Source: Ewingella sp. CoE-038-23
GTDB taxonomy: Bacteria > Pseudomonadota > Gammaproteobacteria > Enterobacterales > Enterobacteriaceae
Assembly (NCBI RefSeq): GCF_040419245.1
Contig: NZ_JAZHOH010000001.1
Location: 496,001-560,000, forward strand
Direction of reading: 5' to 3'
Length of the DNA: 64,000 nucleotides
The notes below the pieces were generated by a model, which saw only the letters and a list, made by a program, of their open reading frames with translations, ran no database searches and was not told the origin of the DNA. Of this stretch, positions 1 through 8,501 are shown piece by piece (the first letter of the stretch is position 1; each line of letters begins with the position of its first letter). Made by a program: the position numbers and the translations under genes.

Positions 1-135
1 ATCGTGGCAGATGGCGGCATGGTACGCCCGGCCGCATTCCACGATGAAAGCCAATACGCCGCCAAAAGCAGCGCGCCTAAGCCCGACGCCTCGCCAAAAG
101 CCGAGGACAAACGCAGCGATGGTGAGAATCTGTAA
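1..135 (+). CDS. C-terminal end of an upstream protein, probably YjjU-like (patatin family)
   Basis: An open frame runs from base 1 to a TAA at 133-135 and encodes the last 44 residues of a protein. The tail is hydrophilic, rich in Lys, Asp, Ala and Ser, and has no catalytic motif. The stop overlaps the yjjV start (TAATG), the sign of translational coupling. In E. coli the gene upstream of yjjV is yjjU, a patatin-like phospholipase, so identity is inferred from gene order only. The start lies outside the window. Confidence 0.5.
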   Translation: MVADGGMVRPAAFHDESQYAAKSSAPKPDASPKAEDKRSDGENL

Positions 136-914
136 TGGCGCATTTTATTGATACCCACTGCCATTTTGATTTCCCGCCTTTTACCGGCGCCGAGGCTGAG
201 AGCCTCTCCATGGCGGAACAGGCGGGTGTCCGCCAAATCATCGTGCCTGCCGTTACCTCAGACCGTTTTCAGGGCATCGTGCGGCTAGCCAAACAGCATC
301 CCCAGCTTTACGCCGCGCTGGGCCTGCATCCGCTGTATATCGCCCAGCACCGGGATGCCGATATTGATTTGTTGGACGGTTTTCTGGCTCAGCGTGATAA
401 CAAGCTGGTGGCGGTAGGGGAGATTGGTTTAGATCTCTATATGGAAGAGCCGCAGTTTGAAAAGCAGCAGCGGCTGCTCAAATCGCAATTTGCCTTGGCG
501 AAACGCGAAAACCTGCCGGTTATCCTGCACTCTCGCCGCAGCCACGATCCGCTGGCCGCCATGCTGCGTCAGGCGAAACTGCCGGCGACGGGCGTGGTTC
601 ATGGTTTTGCGGGCAGCCTTTCGCAAGCACAAGCCTTTGTTAAATTAGGCTTTGCTATTGGCGTCGGTGGTACCATTAGCTACGAGCGAGCGCAGAAAAC
701 CCGCAATGTGATGGCCCAGCTTCCTCTCTCCAGTCTGCTACTTGAAACCGACGCGCCGGACATGCCGCTGCAAGGTTTTCAGGGCCAACCCAACCGCCCC
801 GAGCGCGCCGCAGCGGTATTTGATGTGCTGTGCGAACTGCGGGAAGAGTCCCCGGAGCAGATTGCCAGCGCACTGCTGGAGAACAGCCGCCGCGTTTTCG
901 CCCTTCCGCTTTAA
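135..914 (+). CDS. yjjV: TatD-family metal-dependent hydrolase YjjV
   Basis: A 259-residue TatD-family hydrolase, the same length as E. coli YjjV. The family has a TIM-barrel amidohydrolase fold with a two-metal site, and members are known or predicted DNases. The metal ligands are visible: D6-T-H8-C-H10 near the N-terminus, E96 in GEIGLD, H132 in ILHSRR, H156 in VVHGF and D206 in LETDAPD. The ATG overlaps the stop of the preceding gene, so the two are probably co-transcribed. In E. coli yjjW and yjjI follow, but here the deo regulatory region begins directly downstream. The true substrate of YjjV is not settled. Confidence 0.9.
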   Translation: MAHFIDTHCHFDFPPFTGAEAESLSMAEQAGVRQIIVPAVTSDRFQGIVRLAKQHPQLYAALGLHPLYIAQHRDADIDLLDGFLAQRDNKLVAVGEIGLDLYMEEPQFEKQQRLLKSQFALAKRENLPVILHSRRSHDPLAAMLRQAKLPATGVVHGFAGSLSQAQAFVKLGFAIGVGGTISYERAQKTRNVMAQLPLSSLLLETDAPDMPLQGFQGQPNRPERAAAVFDVLCELREESPEQIASALLENSRRVFALPL

Positions 915-950
915 ATTTCCCGGTCAGTTTGGGCTTCTTAAATGTAATTT

Positions 951-966
951 TGTTATTTAAATAACA
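951..966. promoter_or_regulatory. DeoR-type operator 1 (deoP1 region)
   Basis: TGTTATTTAAATAACA is a perfect 16-bp palindrome. It keeps the TGTTA...TAACA arms of the E. coli DeoR operator (TGTTAGAATTCTAACA). A TATAAT at 969-974 lies just downstream, so a bound repressor would block this promoter, although no good -35 is seen. It lies about 520 bp before deoC, as deoP1 does in E. coli. Confidence 0.7.
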
Positions 967-1035
967 TTTATAATCCACCAAATTTCTAGGTATAGCTTTT
1001 AGTGCGCTTTTTAAACGCGATGCTTCTCCTTTAAA

Positions 1036-1051
1036 TGTTATTATTATAACA
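1036..1051. promoter_or_regulatory. DeoR-type operator 2
   Basis: TGTTATTATTATAACA has the same TGTTA/TAACA arms as the site at 951-966, with one imperfect central pair. The two centres are 85 bp apart, about eight helical turns, which would suit looping between repressor molecules. In E. coli DeoR also uses several operators around deoC. Confidence 0.6.
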
Positions 1052-1061
1052 TTCATTTCAA

Positions 1062-1079
1062 GATCACCGGTCGGTGATC
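1062..1079. promoter_or_regulatory. Perfect 18-bp dyad of unknown function
   Basis: GATCACCGGTCGGTGATC has 8-bp arms and a 2-bp centre. It is not followed by a T tract, so it is not a usual terminator. It also lacks the TGTGA-N6-TCACA form of a CRP site. It lies between the DeoR-type operators and the CRP/CytR module. Confidence 0.4.
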
Positions 1080-1183
1080 ACAGAGTGGGCAACCCGCCAT
1101 CAGTTGTCATGAATCGGGTGTACACTCTTATTAGGGCCGGATATTGAGCATAATTGCGCCAATCTCAGAATTGCTGCAGCGTA

Positions 1184-1280
1184 AGTGTGATGCGAATCTC
1201 ATTTGTGGAAGTAACGTTGCAAGCGGTTTTCATAATTTGTGAAATACTGCACAGAGCAACCTGATACGGCGTGTTCAAAT
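1184..1280 (+). promoter_or_regulatory. deoP2-type promoter: two CRP sites flanking a CytR motif
   Basis: Two CRP-like sites are seen: TGTGA-N6-TCTCA at 1186-1201 and TGTGA-N6-GCACA at 1238-1253. Their centres are 52 bp apart. A CytR-like GTTGCA lies between them at 1216-1221. E. coli deoP2 has tandem CRP sites with about the same spacing, bridged by the CytR repressor. A weak -10 (TCAAAT, 1275-1280) sits where the downstream CRP site would be centred near -41. Cytidine/cAMP control of deo therefore looks conserved. Confidence 0.7.
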
Positions 1281-1483
1281 AGTCACAACGCATTGGCTGA
1301 TGCCAATCAGGTGCGGTGAGAAGGATCTCATCTGCCAGCAGGGCGCAAATTCGCCTCTGTTCGCTGTCTTCAAGGAACCAAGTCCGCTCGCCAACCGTGC
1401 AGAGTTCGGCATCTTTTGCCGGGTTCATGACTGTATGCTCAGTTCTGGCTGGTCGCTGGAATTGAAAATTGTTGGAGAGTTTT

Positions 1484-2263
1484 ATGACCGATTTAACCGC
1501 CGCAGCACAACGCGCACTGAACCTGATGGATTTAACTACCCTGAATGACGACGACACTGACGAAAAAGTGATCGCCCTGTGTCATCAGGCCAAAAGCCCG
1601 GCGGGCAACACCGCTGCTATCTGCATCTATCCACGTTTCATTCCGGTTGCGCGTAAAGCCCTGCGTGAGCAAGGCACTCCTGACATCCGTATCGCGACCG
1701 TCACTAACTTCCCGCACGGCAACGATGACATTGAGATCGCCGTGGCTGAAACCCGCGCGGCTATTGCCTATGGCGCAGATGAAGTTGACGTTGTATTCCC
1801 ATACCGCGCGCTGATTGCGGGCAACGAGCAGATCGGTTTTGAGCTGGTAAAACAGTGCAAAGAAGCCTGTGCTGCCGCCAATGTGCTGCTGAAAGTGATT
1901 ATTGAAACTGGCGAACTGAAGCAAGATTCGCTGATTCGTAAAGCCTCAGAAATCGCCATCAAAGCCGGTGCTGACTTCATCAAAACTTCAACCGGCAAAG
2001 TCCCGGTCAACGCGACCCTGCACAGCGCAGAGTTGATGATGACAGTGATTGCAGAGATGGGCGTAGGCAAAGACGTTGGCTTCAAGCCAGCGGGCGGCGT
2101 GAAAACGGCTGAAGACGCCGCGCAGTATCTGGCACTGGCAGACCGCCTACTGGGCCGCGAATGGGCTGACTCGCGTCATTTCCGTTTCGGCGCATCCAGC
2201 CTGTTAGCCAGCCTGCTGACCACGCTGGGCCACGCTGACCAAAAGTCTACCAGCAGCTATTGA
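1484..2263 (+). CDS. deoC: Deoxyribose-phosphate aldolase DeoC
   Basis: Class I aldolase that splits 2-deoxyribose 5-phosphate into glyceraldehyde 3-phosphate and acetaldehyde, the last step of deoxynucleoside breakdown. The product has 259 residues, as in E. coli, and the active site is intact: Schiff-base K167 in DFIKTSTGK, with D102 and K201 as the proton-relay residues. I chose the ATG at 1484, which has a GGAG 7 bases upstream, over an in-frame TTG at 1469. First gene of deoCABD, with a 569-base regulatory region before it. Confidence 0.97.
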   Translation: MTDLTAAAQRALNLMDLTTLNDDDTDEKVIALCHQAKSPAGNTAAICIYPRFIPVARKALREQGTPDIRIATVTNFPHGNDDIEIAVAETRAAIAYGADEVDVVFPYRALIAGNEQIGFELVKQCKEACAAANVLLKVIIETGELKQDSLIRKASEIAIKAGADFIKTSTGKVPVNATLHSAELMMTVIAEMGVGKDVGFKPAGGVKTAEDAAQYLALADRLLGREWADSRHFRFGASSLLASLLTTLGHADQKSTSSY

Positions 2264-2298
2264 TCGTTAAGGCAATTCGCTAACGCATTCGGCGTTAC

Positions 2299-2320
2299 GG
2301 GGTCCGGCTCGCCGGGCCCC
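2299..2320. other. deoC-deoA intergenic hairpin
   Basis: A GC-rich inverted repeat (GGGGTCCGGC at 2299-2308 against GCCGGGCCCC at 2311-2320, one non-Watson-Crick pair) lies between deoC and deoA. It has no T run. It may protect mRNA or modulate read-through. Confidence 0.5.
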
Positions 2321-2376
2321 AGCCCTGGAACATCAATAACTTCCTCTCTACATTCCTAGTCATTCAGGAGCACTCC

Positions 2377-3696
2377 GTGTTTCTCGCACAAGAAATTATT
2401 CGAAAAAAACGTGACGGACAGCCGCTAAGCGAAGAAGAGATTCGCTTTTTCATCAATGGGATCCGTGACAGTCAGGTATCGGAAGGGCAGATTGCTGCCT
2501 TGGCGATGACCATCTATTTCAACGACATGAACATGAAAGAGCGCGTGGCGTTGACCATGGCGATGCGCGACTCCGGCACCGTTCTGAATTGGAACAGCCT
2601 CAACCTCAACGGGCCGATTGTCGACAAACACTCCACCGGCGGCGTGGGCGATGTGACTTCGCTGATGCTGGGGCCGATGGTAGCGGCCTGTGGCGGCTAC
2701 GTGCCAATGATCTCCGGGCGCGGTCTGGGCCATACCGGCGGCACGCTGGATAAACTGGAAGCCATTCCTGGCTTTGACATTTTCCCGGATGACAACCGTT
2801 TCCGCAGCATTATCAAAGACGTGGGCGTGGCAATCATCGGCCAGACCAGCTCTTTGGCTCCGGCGGACAAACGCTTCTACGCCACCCGTGATATCACGGC
2901 CACCGTCGACTCTATCCCGCTGATCACTGGCTCGATTCTCGCCAAAAAGCTGGCGGAAGGGCTGGACGCGCTGGTGATGGACGTCAAAGTCGGTTCCGGC
3001 GCCTTCATGCCGACCTACCAGCTGTCCGAAGACTTGGCGCAGGCGATCGTTGACGTAGCCAACGGCGCGGGTTGTAAAACCACCGCGCTGCTGACCGACA
3101 TGAACCAGGTGCTGGCATCCAGCGCGGGTAATGCCGTGGAGGTGCGCGAAGCCGTGCGCTTCCTGACTGGCGAATACCGCAATCCACGCCTGCTGGAAGT
3201 CACTATGGCGCTGTGCGTCGAAATGCTGATTTCTGGCGGTTTAGCCAGTGACGACGCCGATGCACGCCGCCAGCTGCAAGCCGTGCTCGACAACGGCAAG
3301 GCGGCAGAGATCTTCGGCCGCATGGTCGCCGCGCAAAAAGGCCCGGCTGACTTCATCGAGCGCTACGACAGCTATCTGCCGAAGGCGACCCTCAGCAAGC
3401 CTGTGTATTCAGAGAAAGCCGGGATCGTCAGCGCCATGGACACCCGCGCGCTGGGCATGGCGGTGGTATCACTGGGTGGCGGCCGTCGTCGCGCCAGCGA
3501 CCCAATCGACTACAGCGTTGGGCTGACCAACATGGCGCAATTGGGCCAGCAGGTGGACACCCAGCAGCCATTGGCGATGATCCACGCCAGCAATGAAGAA
3601 GCCTGGCAGAGCGCCGCTGAAGAAGTTCGCGCGGCGATTGTCCTCAGTGACAAGGCGCCGGAAACCACCCCGGTGGTGTATCGCAGAATTAAATAA
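2377..3696 (+). CDS. deoA: Thymidine phosphorylase DeoA
   Basis: Converts thymidine or deoxyuridine plus phosphate to the free base and deoxyribose 1-phosphate. The 439-residue product begins [14 protein letters not shown] like the E. coli enzyme (440). It has the family phosphate-binding stretch around residues 83-95 ([14 protein letters not shown]) and the conserved [15 protein letters not shown] segment. The start is GTG at 2377, preceded by AGGAG at 2366-2370; no ATG nearby fits better. Second gene of deoCABD, 113 bases after deoC. Confidence 0.97.
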   Translation: MFLAQEIIRKKRDGQPLSEEEIRFFINGIRDSQVSEGQIAALAMTIYFNDMNMKERVALTMAMRDSGTVLNWNSLNLNGPIVDKHSTGGVGDVTSLMLGPMVAACGGYVPMISGRGLGHTGGTLDKLEAIPGFDIFPDDNRFRSIIKDVGVAIIGQTSSLAPADKRFYATRDITATVDSIPLITGSILAKKLAEGLDALVMDVKVGSGAFMPTYQLSEDLAQAIVDVANGAGCKTTALLTDMNQVLASSAGNAVEVREAVRFLTGEYRNPRLLEVTMALCVEMLISGGLASDDADARRQLQAVLDNGKAAEIFGRMVAAQKGPADFIERYDSYLPKATLSKPVYSEKAGIVSAMDTRALGMAVVSLGGGRRRASDPIDYSVGLTNMAQLGQQVDTQQPLAMIHASNEEAWQSAAEEVRAAIVLSDKAPETTPVVYRRIK

Positions 3697-3702
3697 TCTG
3701 AT

Positions 3703-3739
3703 ATTTGGGGGTTGAAAATGCGTAGCGACGCCCCCAAAT
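3703..3739. other. deoA-deoB intergenic hairpin
   Basis: ATTTGGGGG at 3703-3711 pairs perfectly with CCCCCAAAT at 3731-3739. A second short repeat (GCGT/ACGC) lies in the loop region. There is no T tract after the stem, so full termination is unlikely. It may stabilise transcript ends or attenuate read-through to deoB. Confidence 0.5.
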
Positions 3740-3804
3740 CAATATGATCTGTGTGTCGGCCTGAACCGATGCACGCAACGAATAATTGAGCATAGGAGTG
3801 CAAG

Positions 3805-5028
3805 ATGAAACGTACGTTTATCATGGTACTGGACTCATTCGGTATTGGTGCCAGTAAAGATGCTGAAAAATTCGGTGATGCAGGTTCTGACACATTGGGC
3901 CATATTGCCGCTGCCTGTGCACGTGGCGACGCCAACGTTGGACGCCAAGGCCCACTGAATCTGCCTAACCTAACCCGTTTAGGTTTGGCGAAAGCTGCCG
4001 AAGCTTCTACCGGCAAGATCCCTGACGGTATGGACGGTAACGCTGAGATAACCGGCGCTTACGCCTACGCCAGCGAGCTTTCTTCCGGTAAAGACACCCC
4101 GTCTGGTCACTGGGAAATCGCCGGTGTTCCGGTCTTGTTCGACTGGGGTTACTTCAGCGACACCACCAACAGCTTCCCGCAGGAACTGCTGGATAAGCTG
4201 GTAGAGCGCGGCAACCTGCCGGGTTATCTGGGCAACTGCCACTCTTCCGGTACTGTGGTGCTGGACGACTTGGGCGAAGAGCACATGAAAACCGGCAAGC
4301 CGATTTTCTATACCTCTGCTGACTCCGTGTTCCAGATTGCCTGTCACGAAGAGACTTTCGGCTTAGATCGCCTGTACGAGCTGTGTGAAATCGCTCGTGA
4401 AGAGCTGACCGAAGGCGGCTACAACATTGGTCGTGTTATCGCGCGTCCGTTCATTGGTGACAAAAAAGGTCACTTCGAGCGCACCGGTAACCGCCATGAC
4501 TTAGCCGTAGAGCCGCCAGCGCCAACCATTCTGAAAAAGCTGGTTGATGAGAAAAACGGCAACGTGGTGTCTGTGGGTAAAATCGCCGACATCTATGCTC
4601 AGGTGGGGATCACCAAAAAAGTGAAAGCCACTGGCTTGGACGCGCTGTTTGACGCGACCATTCAAGAGATGAAACTGGCTGGCGACAAAACTATCGTCTT
4701 CACCAACTTTGTAGATTTCGACTCAGCTTACGGCCACCGCCGTGACGTGCCGGGCTACGCGGCTGCGCTAGAGCTGTTCGACCGCCGTATGCCAGAGCTG
4801 CTGGAGCTGGTGAAAGAAGATGACATCATCATCTTCACCGCCGACCACGGTTGTGACCCAACCTGGCGTGGTACCGACCATACCCGCGAGCACATTCCAG
4901 TGTTAATCTACGGCCCGAAAGTGAAACCTGGCTCGTTAGGTTACCGCGACACCTTCGCGGATATCGGCCAGACCGTGGCGAAGTACTTCGATTTGTCGCC
5001 GATGGATTACGGTAAATCCATGCTGTAA
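3805..5028 (+). CDS. deoB: Phosphopentomutase DeoB
   Basis: Interconverts (deoxy)ribose 1-phosphate and 5-phosphate, linking the phosphorylases DeoA and DeoD to the aldolase DeoC. The product has 407 residues, as in E. coli. Alkaline-phosphatase-superfamily metal motifs are present: [10 protein letters not shown] at the N-terminus, and DHGCDPTW and DHTREHIPV near the C-terminus. The nucleophile-region threonine is in [12 protein letters not shown]. The ATG at 3805 is preceded by AGGAG at 3794-3798. Third gene of the operon, 108 bases after deoA. Confidence 0.97.
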   Translation: MKRTFIMVLDSFGIGASKDAEKFGDAGSDTLGHIAAACARGDANVGRQGPLNLPNLTRLGLAKAAEASTGKIPDGMDGNAEITGAYAYASELSSGKDTPSGHWEIAGVPVLFDWGYFSDTTNSFPQELLDKLVERGNLPGYLGNCHSSGTVVLDDLGEEHMKTGKPIFYTSADSVFQIACHEETFGLDRLYELCEIAREELTEGGYNIGRVIARPFIGDKKGHFERTGNRHDLAVEPPAPTILKKLVDEKNGNVVSVGKIADIYAQVGITKKVKATGLDALFDATIQEMKLAGDKTIVFTNFVDFDSAYGHRRDVPGYAAALELFDRRMPELLELVKEDDIIIFTADHGCDPTWRGTDHTREHIPVLIYGPKVKPGSLGYRDTFADIGQTVAKYFDLSPMDYGKSML

Positions 5029-5137
5029 ACACAGCGCCTTTCGCGCCGTAGCGTTGTTGGCTTCGCGCCCGGCTACGGCGTGAAATCCACCCTGTTTTTT
5101 ATCTATAAAATCTAAAAAGAATGAAAGGACGATAACA

Positions 5138-5857
5138 ATGGCAACTCCACACATTAATGCCGAGATGGGCGACTTTGCTGACGTAGTGCTGATGCCGGGC
5201 GATCCGCTGCGCGCCAAGCACATTGCTGAGACTTTCCTGCAAGACGTGAAACAAGTGAACGACGTGCGTGGCATGTTGGGCTTCACCGGTACTTATAAAG
5301 GCCGCAAAATTTCTGTAATGGGCCACGGCATGGGTATTCCTTCTTGCTCAATCTATGCCAAAGAGCTGATCACCGAATTCGGCGTGAAGAAAATCATCCG
5401 TGTGGGTTCTTGCGGCGCAGTTCGTCCAGACATCAAGCTGCGCGACATCGTTATCGGCATGGGCGCATGTACGGATTCCAAAGTGAACCGTATGCGTTTT
5501 AAAGACCATGACTACGCGGCTATCGCTGACTTCGACATGGTGCGCAACGCCTCTGACGCGGCCAAAGCCAAAGGCATCACCGCGCGCGTGGGTAACATCT
5601 TCTCCGCTGACCTGTTCTACACGCCAGACCCGCAAATGTTCGACGTGATGGAAAAATACGGCATTCTGGGTGTTGAAATGGAAGCTGCCGGTATCTACGG
5701 CGTGGCAGCAGAGTTCGGCGCTAAAGCACTGACTATCTGTACTGTTTCTGACCACATCCGTACTCACGAGCAAACCACCGCTGAAGAACGCCAGACCACC
5801 TTCAACGACATGATCGAAATCGCGCTGGAATCCGTTCTGCTGGGCGATAAAGAGTAA
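5138..5857 (+). CDS. deoD: Purine nucleoside phosphorylase DeoD
   Basis: Phosphorolysis of purine (deoxy)nucleosides to base and (deoxy)ribose 1-phosphate. The 239-residue protein is the short, homohexameric bacterial type. Hallmarks are MPGDPLRAK (phosphate site) near residue 20, GHGMGIPS near 62, [10 protein letters not shown] (ribose contacts) near 179 and the catalytic Asp of VSDHIRTHE (D205 counting Met1). It ends the deoCABD operon and is followed by a hairpin terminator. The ATG has AAAGGA about 10 bases upstream. Confidence 0.98.
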   Translation: MATPHINAEMGDFADVVLMPGDPLRAKHIAETFLQDVKQVNDVRGMLGFTGTYKGRKISVMGHGMGIPSCSIYAKELITEFGVKKIIRVGSCGAVRPDIKLRDIVIGMGACTDSKVNRMRFKDHDYAAIADFDMVRNASDAAKAKGITARVGNIFSADLFYTPDPQMFDVMEKYGILGVEMEAAGIYGVAAEFGAKALTICTVSDHIRTHEQTTAEERQTTFNDMIEIALESVLLGDKE

Positions 5858-5884
5858 GTTCTGTAGCCAGACTACAAACAACAA

Positions 5885-5925
5885 AACGGGGACCCTTAAA
5901 AGTCCCCGTTTCTATTCATATTTTT
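5885..5925 (+). terminator. Terminator after deoD
   Basis: AACGGGGAC at 5885-5893 pairs perfectly with GTCCCCGTT at 5902-5910 around an 8-base loop. The downstream sequence is T-rich though interrupted. It is placed to end the deo operon. Confidence 0.75.
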
Positions 5926-6108
5926 CAGCTTTTCTATTCACGAAATCACGGTTTTTTGTGCTTTATTTGATCGAAAATCTTTCTCGTATTTTCAGTAATC
6001 GCCCTAAATTTCTATTTTTAATGGTTTTTTCCTCGCTTGTTCTTTAGTGTTGATCTATAAATAATTATCTCTTTCTATTCATCTTTCTATCCAGGATGCT
6101 ATTCATCG
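5909..6108 (+). repeat. Repeated decamer TTTCTATTCA upstream of hipH
   Basis: TTTCTATTCA occurs exactly at 5909-5918, 5931-5940 and 6072-6081. Close variants are at 6085-6094 (TTTCTATCCA) and just before the hipH ATG (GCTATTCATC, 6099-6108). The 200-base stretch is AT-rich. Repeated near-identical decamers before a gene with an N-terminal DNA-binding domain could be operators, but binding has not been shown. Confidence 0.45.
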
Positions 6109-7455
6109 ATGAGCGAGTTAGCTGATTTACTGCGTCAGGGCAGCCTGACGGCGAAAGAGATCATGGCCCAAATCGGGGTAAGTCAGGCAACCCTTTCCCG
6201 CAGGCTTGCCGAGCAGAATGATGTACGCAAGATTGGCCGCGGGAAGTCGACGCGCTACGCCTTGCTGCGATCCATTGGTGGAGAGAGCGAATTTGCATTC
6301 TACCGAATTGATACCCAGGGGCAGGCGGAGCAAGTAGGCCGCATTGTGTCGATATGGCCTGCGGAGAGCTGCGCGTTTGAAACTGTCGATGGCCAATGCG
6401 TGCTGTTCGACGGGCTGCCGTGGTTTATTACCGACATGCGCCCTCAGGGATTTTTGGGCCGCGCGTGGGGTCGGGATATCAGCGCGCTGCTGGCCTTACC
6501 TGAAGACATTAAGCTGTGGAATGAATCGCAAACCCTGCTGGCCCTCAGCCGACATGGCAATGAAACCGTGGGCAACCTCATTGTGGGGCAGGCCGCGTAT
6601 CAGCAGTGGGCGTTAAAGCCGGATGAGGCGGCCGTGGCTTTCCAAGATAAGATCTCTGCTTTCGAGAAGCTGGCGCAAAAAAGCCTCGCGGGGCAAGAAG
6701 TGGGTTCTTCGGCCGGGGGAGAGCAGCCGAAGTTTAGCGTTTTTGTCGAGCACCAGCAGAAGCCCGCTTCCCACGTTTTAGTAAAATTTTCACCACAAGA
6801 AGCCAATGAAAACACCCGGCGCTGGGGTGATTTACTGCGTGCGGAGGCTCACGCGCTGGCCGTGCTGCAACAGGCAGGCATTGCAGCGGCGCAGGCAGAG
6901 GTGTACAGCGGAAGTCATGGTGAGGTGTTCTTAGAGGTCGAACGCTTTGATCGCCTTGGCGAGCGCGGGCGGCGCGGTTTGGCCTCGCTGGAGGCCGTCG
7001 CCGCTGAATTCACGGGCAGCCACGGTAGCTGGGTCGCCATCGCGGCAAAATTGCAGCAGGAGAAACTGATTTCGCAGAGCACGCTGATGCGCATTGGCGA
7101 GCTTTACGCCTTTGGCAAGCTGATCGCCAACGGTGACATGCATCAGGGCAACCTGTCGTTTATCGACCCACCGCTGTTGCCGAATAAGTTCGCCTTCGAG
7201 CTATCGCCGGTTTACGACATGCTGCCGATGAGCTTCGCGCCGGACAGAAGCGGCAACATGAAACGGCAGGCAATCAATATTGTTTTAGACCCGGCCGTGG
7301 CGAAAAGCCAGTGGCTGCGGGCCCAGCGCTGGGCGTTAGATTTTTGGCAGAAGGTGGAGCAGGATGCGCTTATCAGCCCTGAATTCCGCCTGATAGCCAG
7401 CCAGATGCTGGCTCAGGTTACGGAAATCACCGCCAATATTCGGCGGCTGGCCTAA
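6109..7455 (+). CDS. hipH: HipA-like kinase with N-terminal winged helix (YjjJ/HipH)
   Basis: A 448-residue protein in the position of E. coli yjjJ/hipH, directly after deoD. Residues 1-55 look like a winged-helix DNA-binding domain (KEIMAQIGVSQATLSRRL). The rest is a HipA-type Ser/Thr kinase: flexible Ser/Gly loop SSAGGEQPKF at 200-209, ATP-site lysine K226 in LVKFSPQ, E246, catalytic NGDMHQGN at 341-348 (D343, N348), and a DFG-like SPVYDMLP with D370. All key residues are intact, so it should be active. No HipB-like partner gene is adjacent, as in E. coli. The SD is weak (AGGA 12 bases before the ATG). The 3' end overlaps convergent ytjB by 4 bases. Confidence 0.88.
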   Translation: MSELADLLRQGSLTAKEIMAQIGVSQATLSRRLAEQNDVRKIGRGKSTRYALLRSIGGESEFAFYRIDTQGQAEQVGRIVSIWPAESCAFETVDGQCVLFDGLPWFITDMRPQGFLGRAWGRDISALLALPEDIKLWNESQTLLALSRHGNETVGNLIVGQAAYQQWALKPDEAAVAFQDKISAFEKLAQKSLAGQEVGSSAGGEQPKFSVFVEHQQKPASHVLVKFSPQEANENTRRWGDLLRAEAHALAVLQQAGIAAAQAEVYSGSHGEVFLEVERFDRLGERGRRGLASLEAVAAEFTGSHGSWVAIAAKLQQEKLISQSTLMRIGELYAFGKLIANGDMHQGNLSFIDPPLLPNKFAFELSPVYDMLPMSFAPDRSGNMKRQAINIVLDPAVAKSQWLRAQRWALDFWQKVEQDALISPEFRLIASQMLAQVTEITANIRRLA

Positions 7456-8249
7456 TCCCGCTTTTCGCGGCTGCGTTTCAGGCTGCGGTAGGCGGCCTGA
7501 GCGGCTTCTTTGGTTTGTTGCTCGGTGGCGGGTTTCGCGGGAGCGACCTCGGCGTCTGGCTCGGTCATGTTGAGCGTCGGCGGTGGGCCAAACTCGTCCG
7601 TTTCTTCTTCCTCTGGCTCATCATCCTCTTTCACCGGCGTGCTGGCAGTCAGCAGGAAAGGGGATTGCTGCCAGCGGCTGCGGCGGCCCTGCAGCAGGGT
7701 GCGGGCGAGAATAATGCCGACGCCTAGCGCGGCGAGCATCATCAGGCGCAGCAGGTTGGTGGTGTTATCCACCTGTTTGGATTCGGTTGCCAGCACGTGG
7801 GTGTCGAGGGTCAGGCGCAGAAAGCCGTTCGGGCCGTCTTTATCTTCAATCGGCTGAACGATTTGGTGGTTGAAGTAGCTTCCCGCGCGCTTGCCGTCGA
7901 GTGCCAGCCGGTCGCGAACCGGCACCTTTTCACCGGCATGGGCGATCAGCGTGCCGTCCATCTGATACACGCTGGCATCAAGAATGCGACTGTTGTCGGT
8001 AAGTTGATTCAAAATAGTGGAAATCTGGGCGATATCCGCGCCATCATTCTCGCTGTCCATCAGCGGAGCCAGAGTAAAAGCCACCTGTTTCGCCAGTGTC
8101 TGGGCAAGTTGTTCCACCTGCTGGGAACGAGCAAGCTGATGCCCCAAGCTAAAGTAAGAAGCTCCTTGCATCAGAATTACCAATAAAGCCAAGCAAATCA
8201 AAACGATAGCTGTGCGATGCAGGCGAAATTTCAGTTTGGCCTTTGCCAT
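7452..8249 (-). CDS. ytjB: Inner-membrane protein YtjB (Smp family)
   Basis: 265-residue membrane protein of the YtjB/Smp family, divergent from serB as in E. coli. The topology is one N-terminal helix (about 13-33), a roughly 130-residue probably periplasmic domain, a second helix (about 166-186) and a cytoplasmic tail. The tail contains an acidic run (EDDEPEEEETDE, about 208-219), a Pro-rich patch and a basic end (SLKRSREKRD). It makes the protein about 50 residues longer than the E. coli homologue (214). The function is unknown; the family is often named for its position next to serB. Confidence 0.82.
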   Translation of the reverse strand: MAKAKLKFRLHRTAIVLICLALLVILMQGASYFSLGHQLARSQQVEQLAQTLAKQVAFTLAPLMDSENDGADIAQISTILNQLTDNSRILDASVYQMDGTLIAHAGEKVPVRDRLALDGKRAGSYFNHQIVQPIEDKDGPNGFLRLTLDTHVLATESKQVDNTTNLLRLMMLAALGVGIILARTLLQGRRSRWQQSPFLLTASTPVKEDDEPEEEETDEFGPPPTLNMTEPDAEVAPAKPATEQQTKEAAQAAYRSLKRSREKRD

Positions 8250-8324
8250 TCTGTTTCCTTAAGATTTTCGACGACTTTAATGTTGCCAGAAGCGCGGGCT
8301 ATAGGGTAGCTTGTTGCCTCATTT

Positions 8325-8449
8325 ATACCCTGCATCCTTCGCGCTGCCTCTGCGTTGGCTTCACTCAGTTACCCGAATCACTTACTGGAGTAAGCTCATC
8401 GGGATACCTTCGTTTGCCGCCTTGACGCAACGCGAATGATATTGGGTAT
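8325..8449. repeat. ERIC-type intergenic repeat
   Basis: A 125-bp imperfect palindrome bounded by ATACCC (8325-8330) and GGGTAT (8444-8449). The central part (TCACTTACTGGAGTAAGCTC, 8378-8397) closely resembles the ERIC core, whose known form contains TCACTTAC...GTAAGCTCCTGGGG. The length is that of a full ERIC (about 127 bp). These elements are non-coding and scattered between genes in enterobacteria. A short open frame across it (8243-8425) is not credible as a gene. Confidence 0.75.
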
Positions 8450-8452
8450 TAT
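8422..8452 (+). promoter_or_regulatory. Candidate serB promoter at the repeat edge
   Basis: TTGACG (8422-8427) and TATTAT (8447-8452) each match the sigma-70 hexamers at five of six positions, with a 19-bp spacer, slightly long. The -35 lies inside the ERIC-type repeat and the -10 straddles its right end. No better promoter is seen before serB at 8502. Confidence 0.45.
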
Positions 8453-8501
8453 GTGGTGAAATCTTTGTTTTTCTACGCCTAACTGCTCGACAGGAGTAAT
8501 C

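Noticed and set aside
1165..1557. 130-codon minus-strand frame over the deo control region
   Set aside because: It covers the CRP/CytR sites and the deoC start and has no recognisable domain.
6109..8249. A HipBA-type toxin-antitoxin operon
   Set aside because: The kinase is present, but no small HTH antitoxin gene precedes or follows it; the downstream neighbour is ytjB on the other strand.
8243..8425. 60-codon frame inside the ERIC-type repeat
   Set aside because: Most of it is repeat sequence; no ribosome site and no conserved product.
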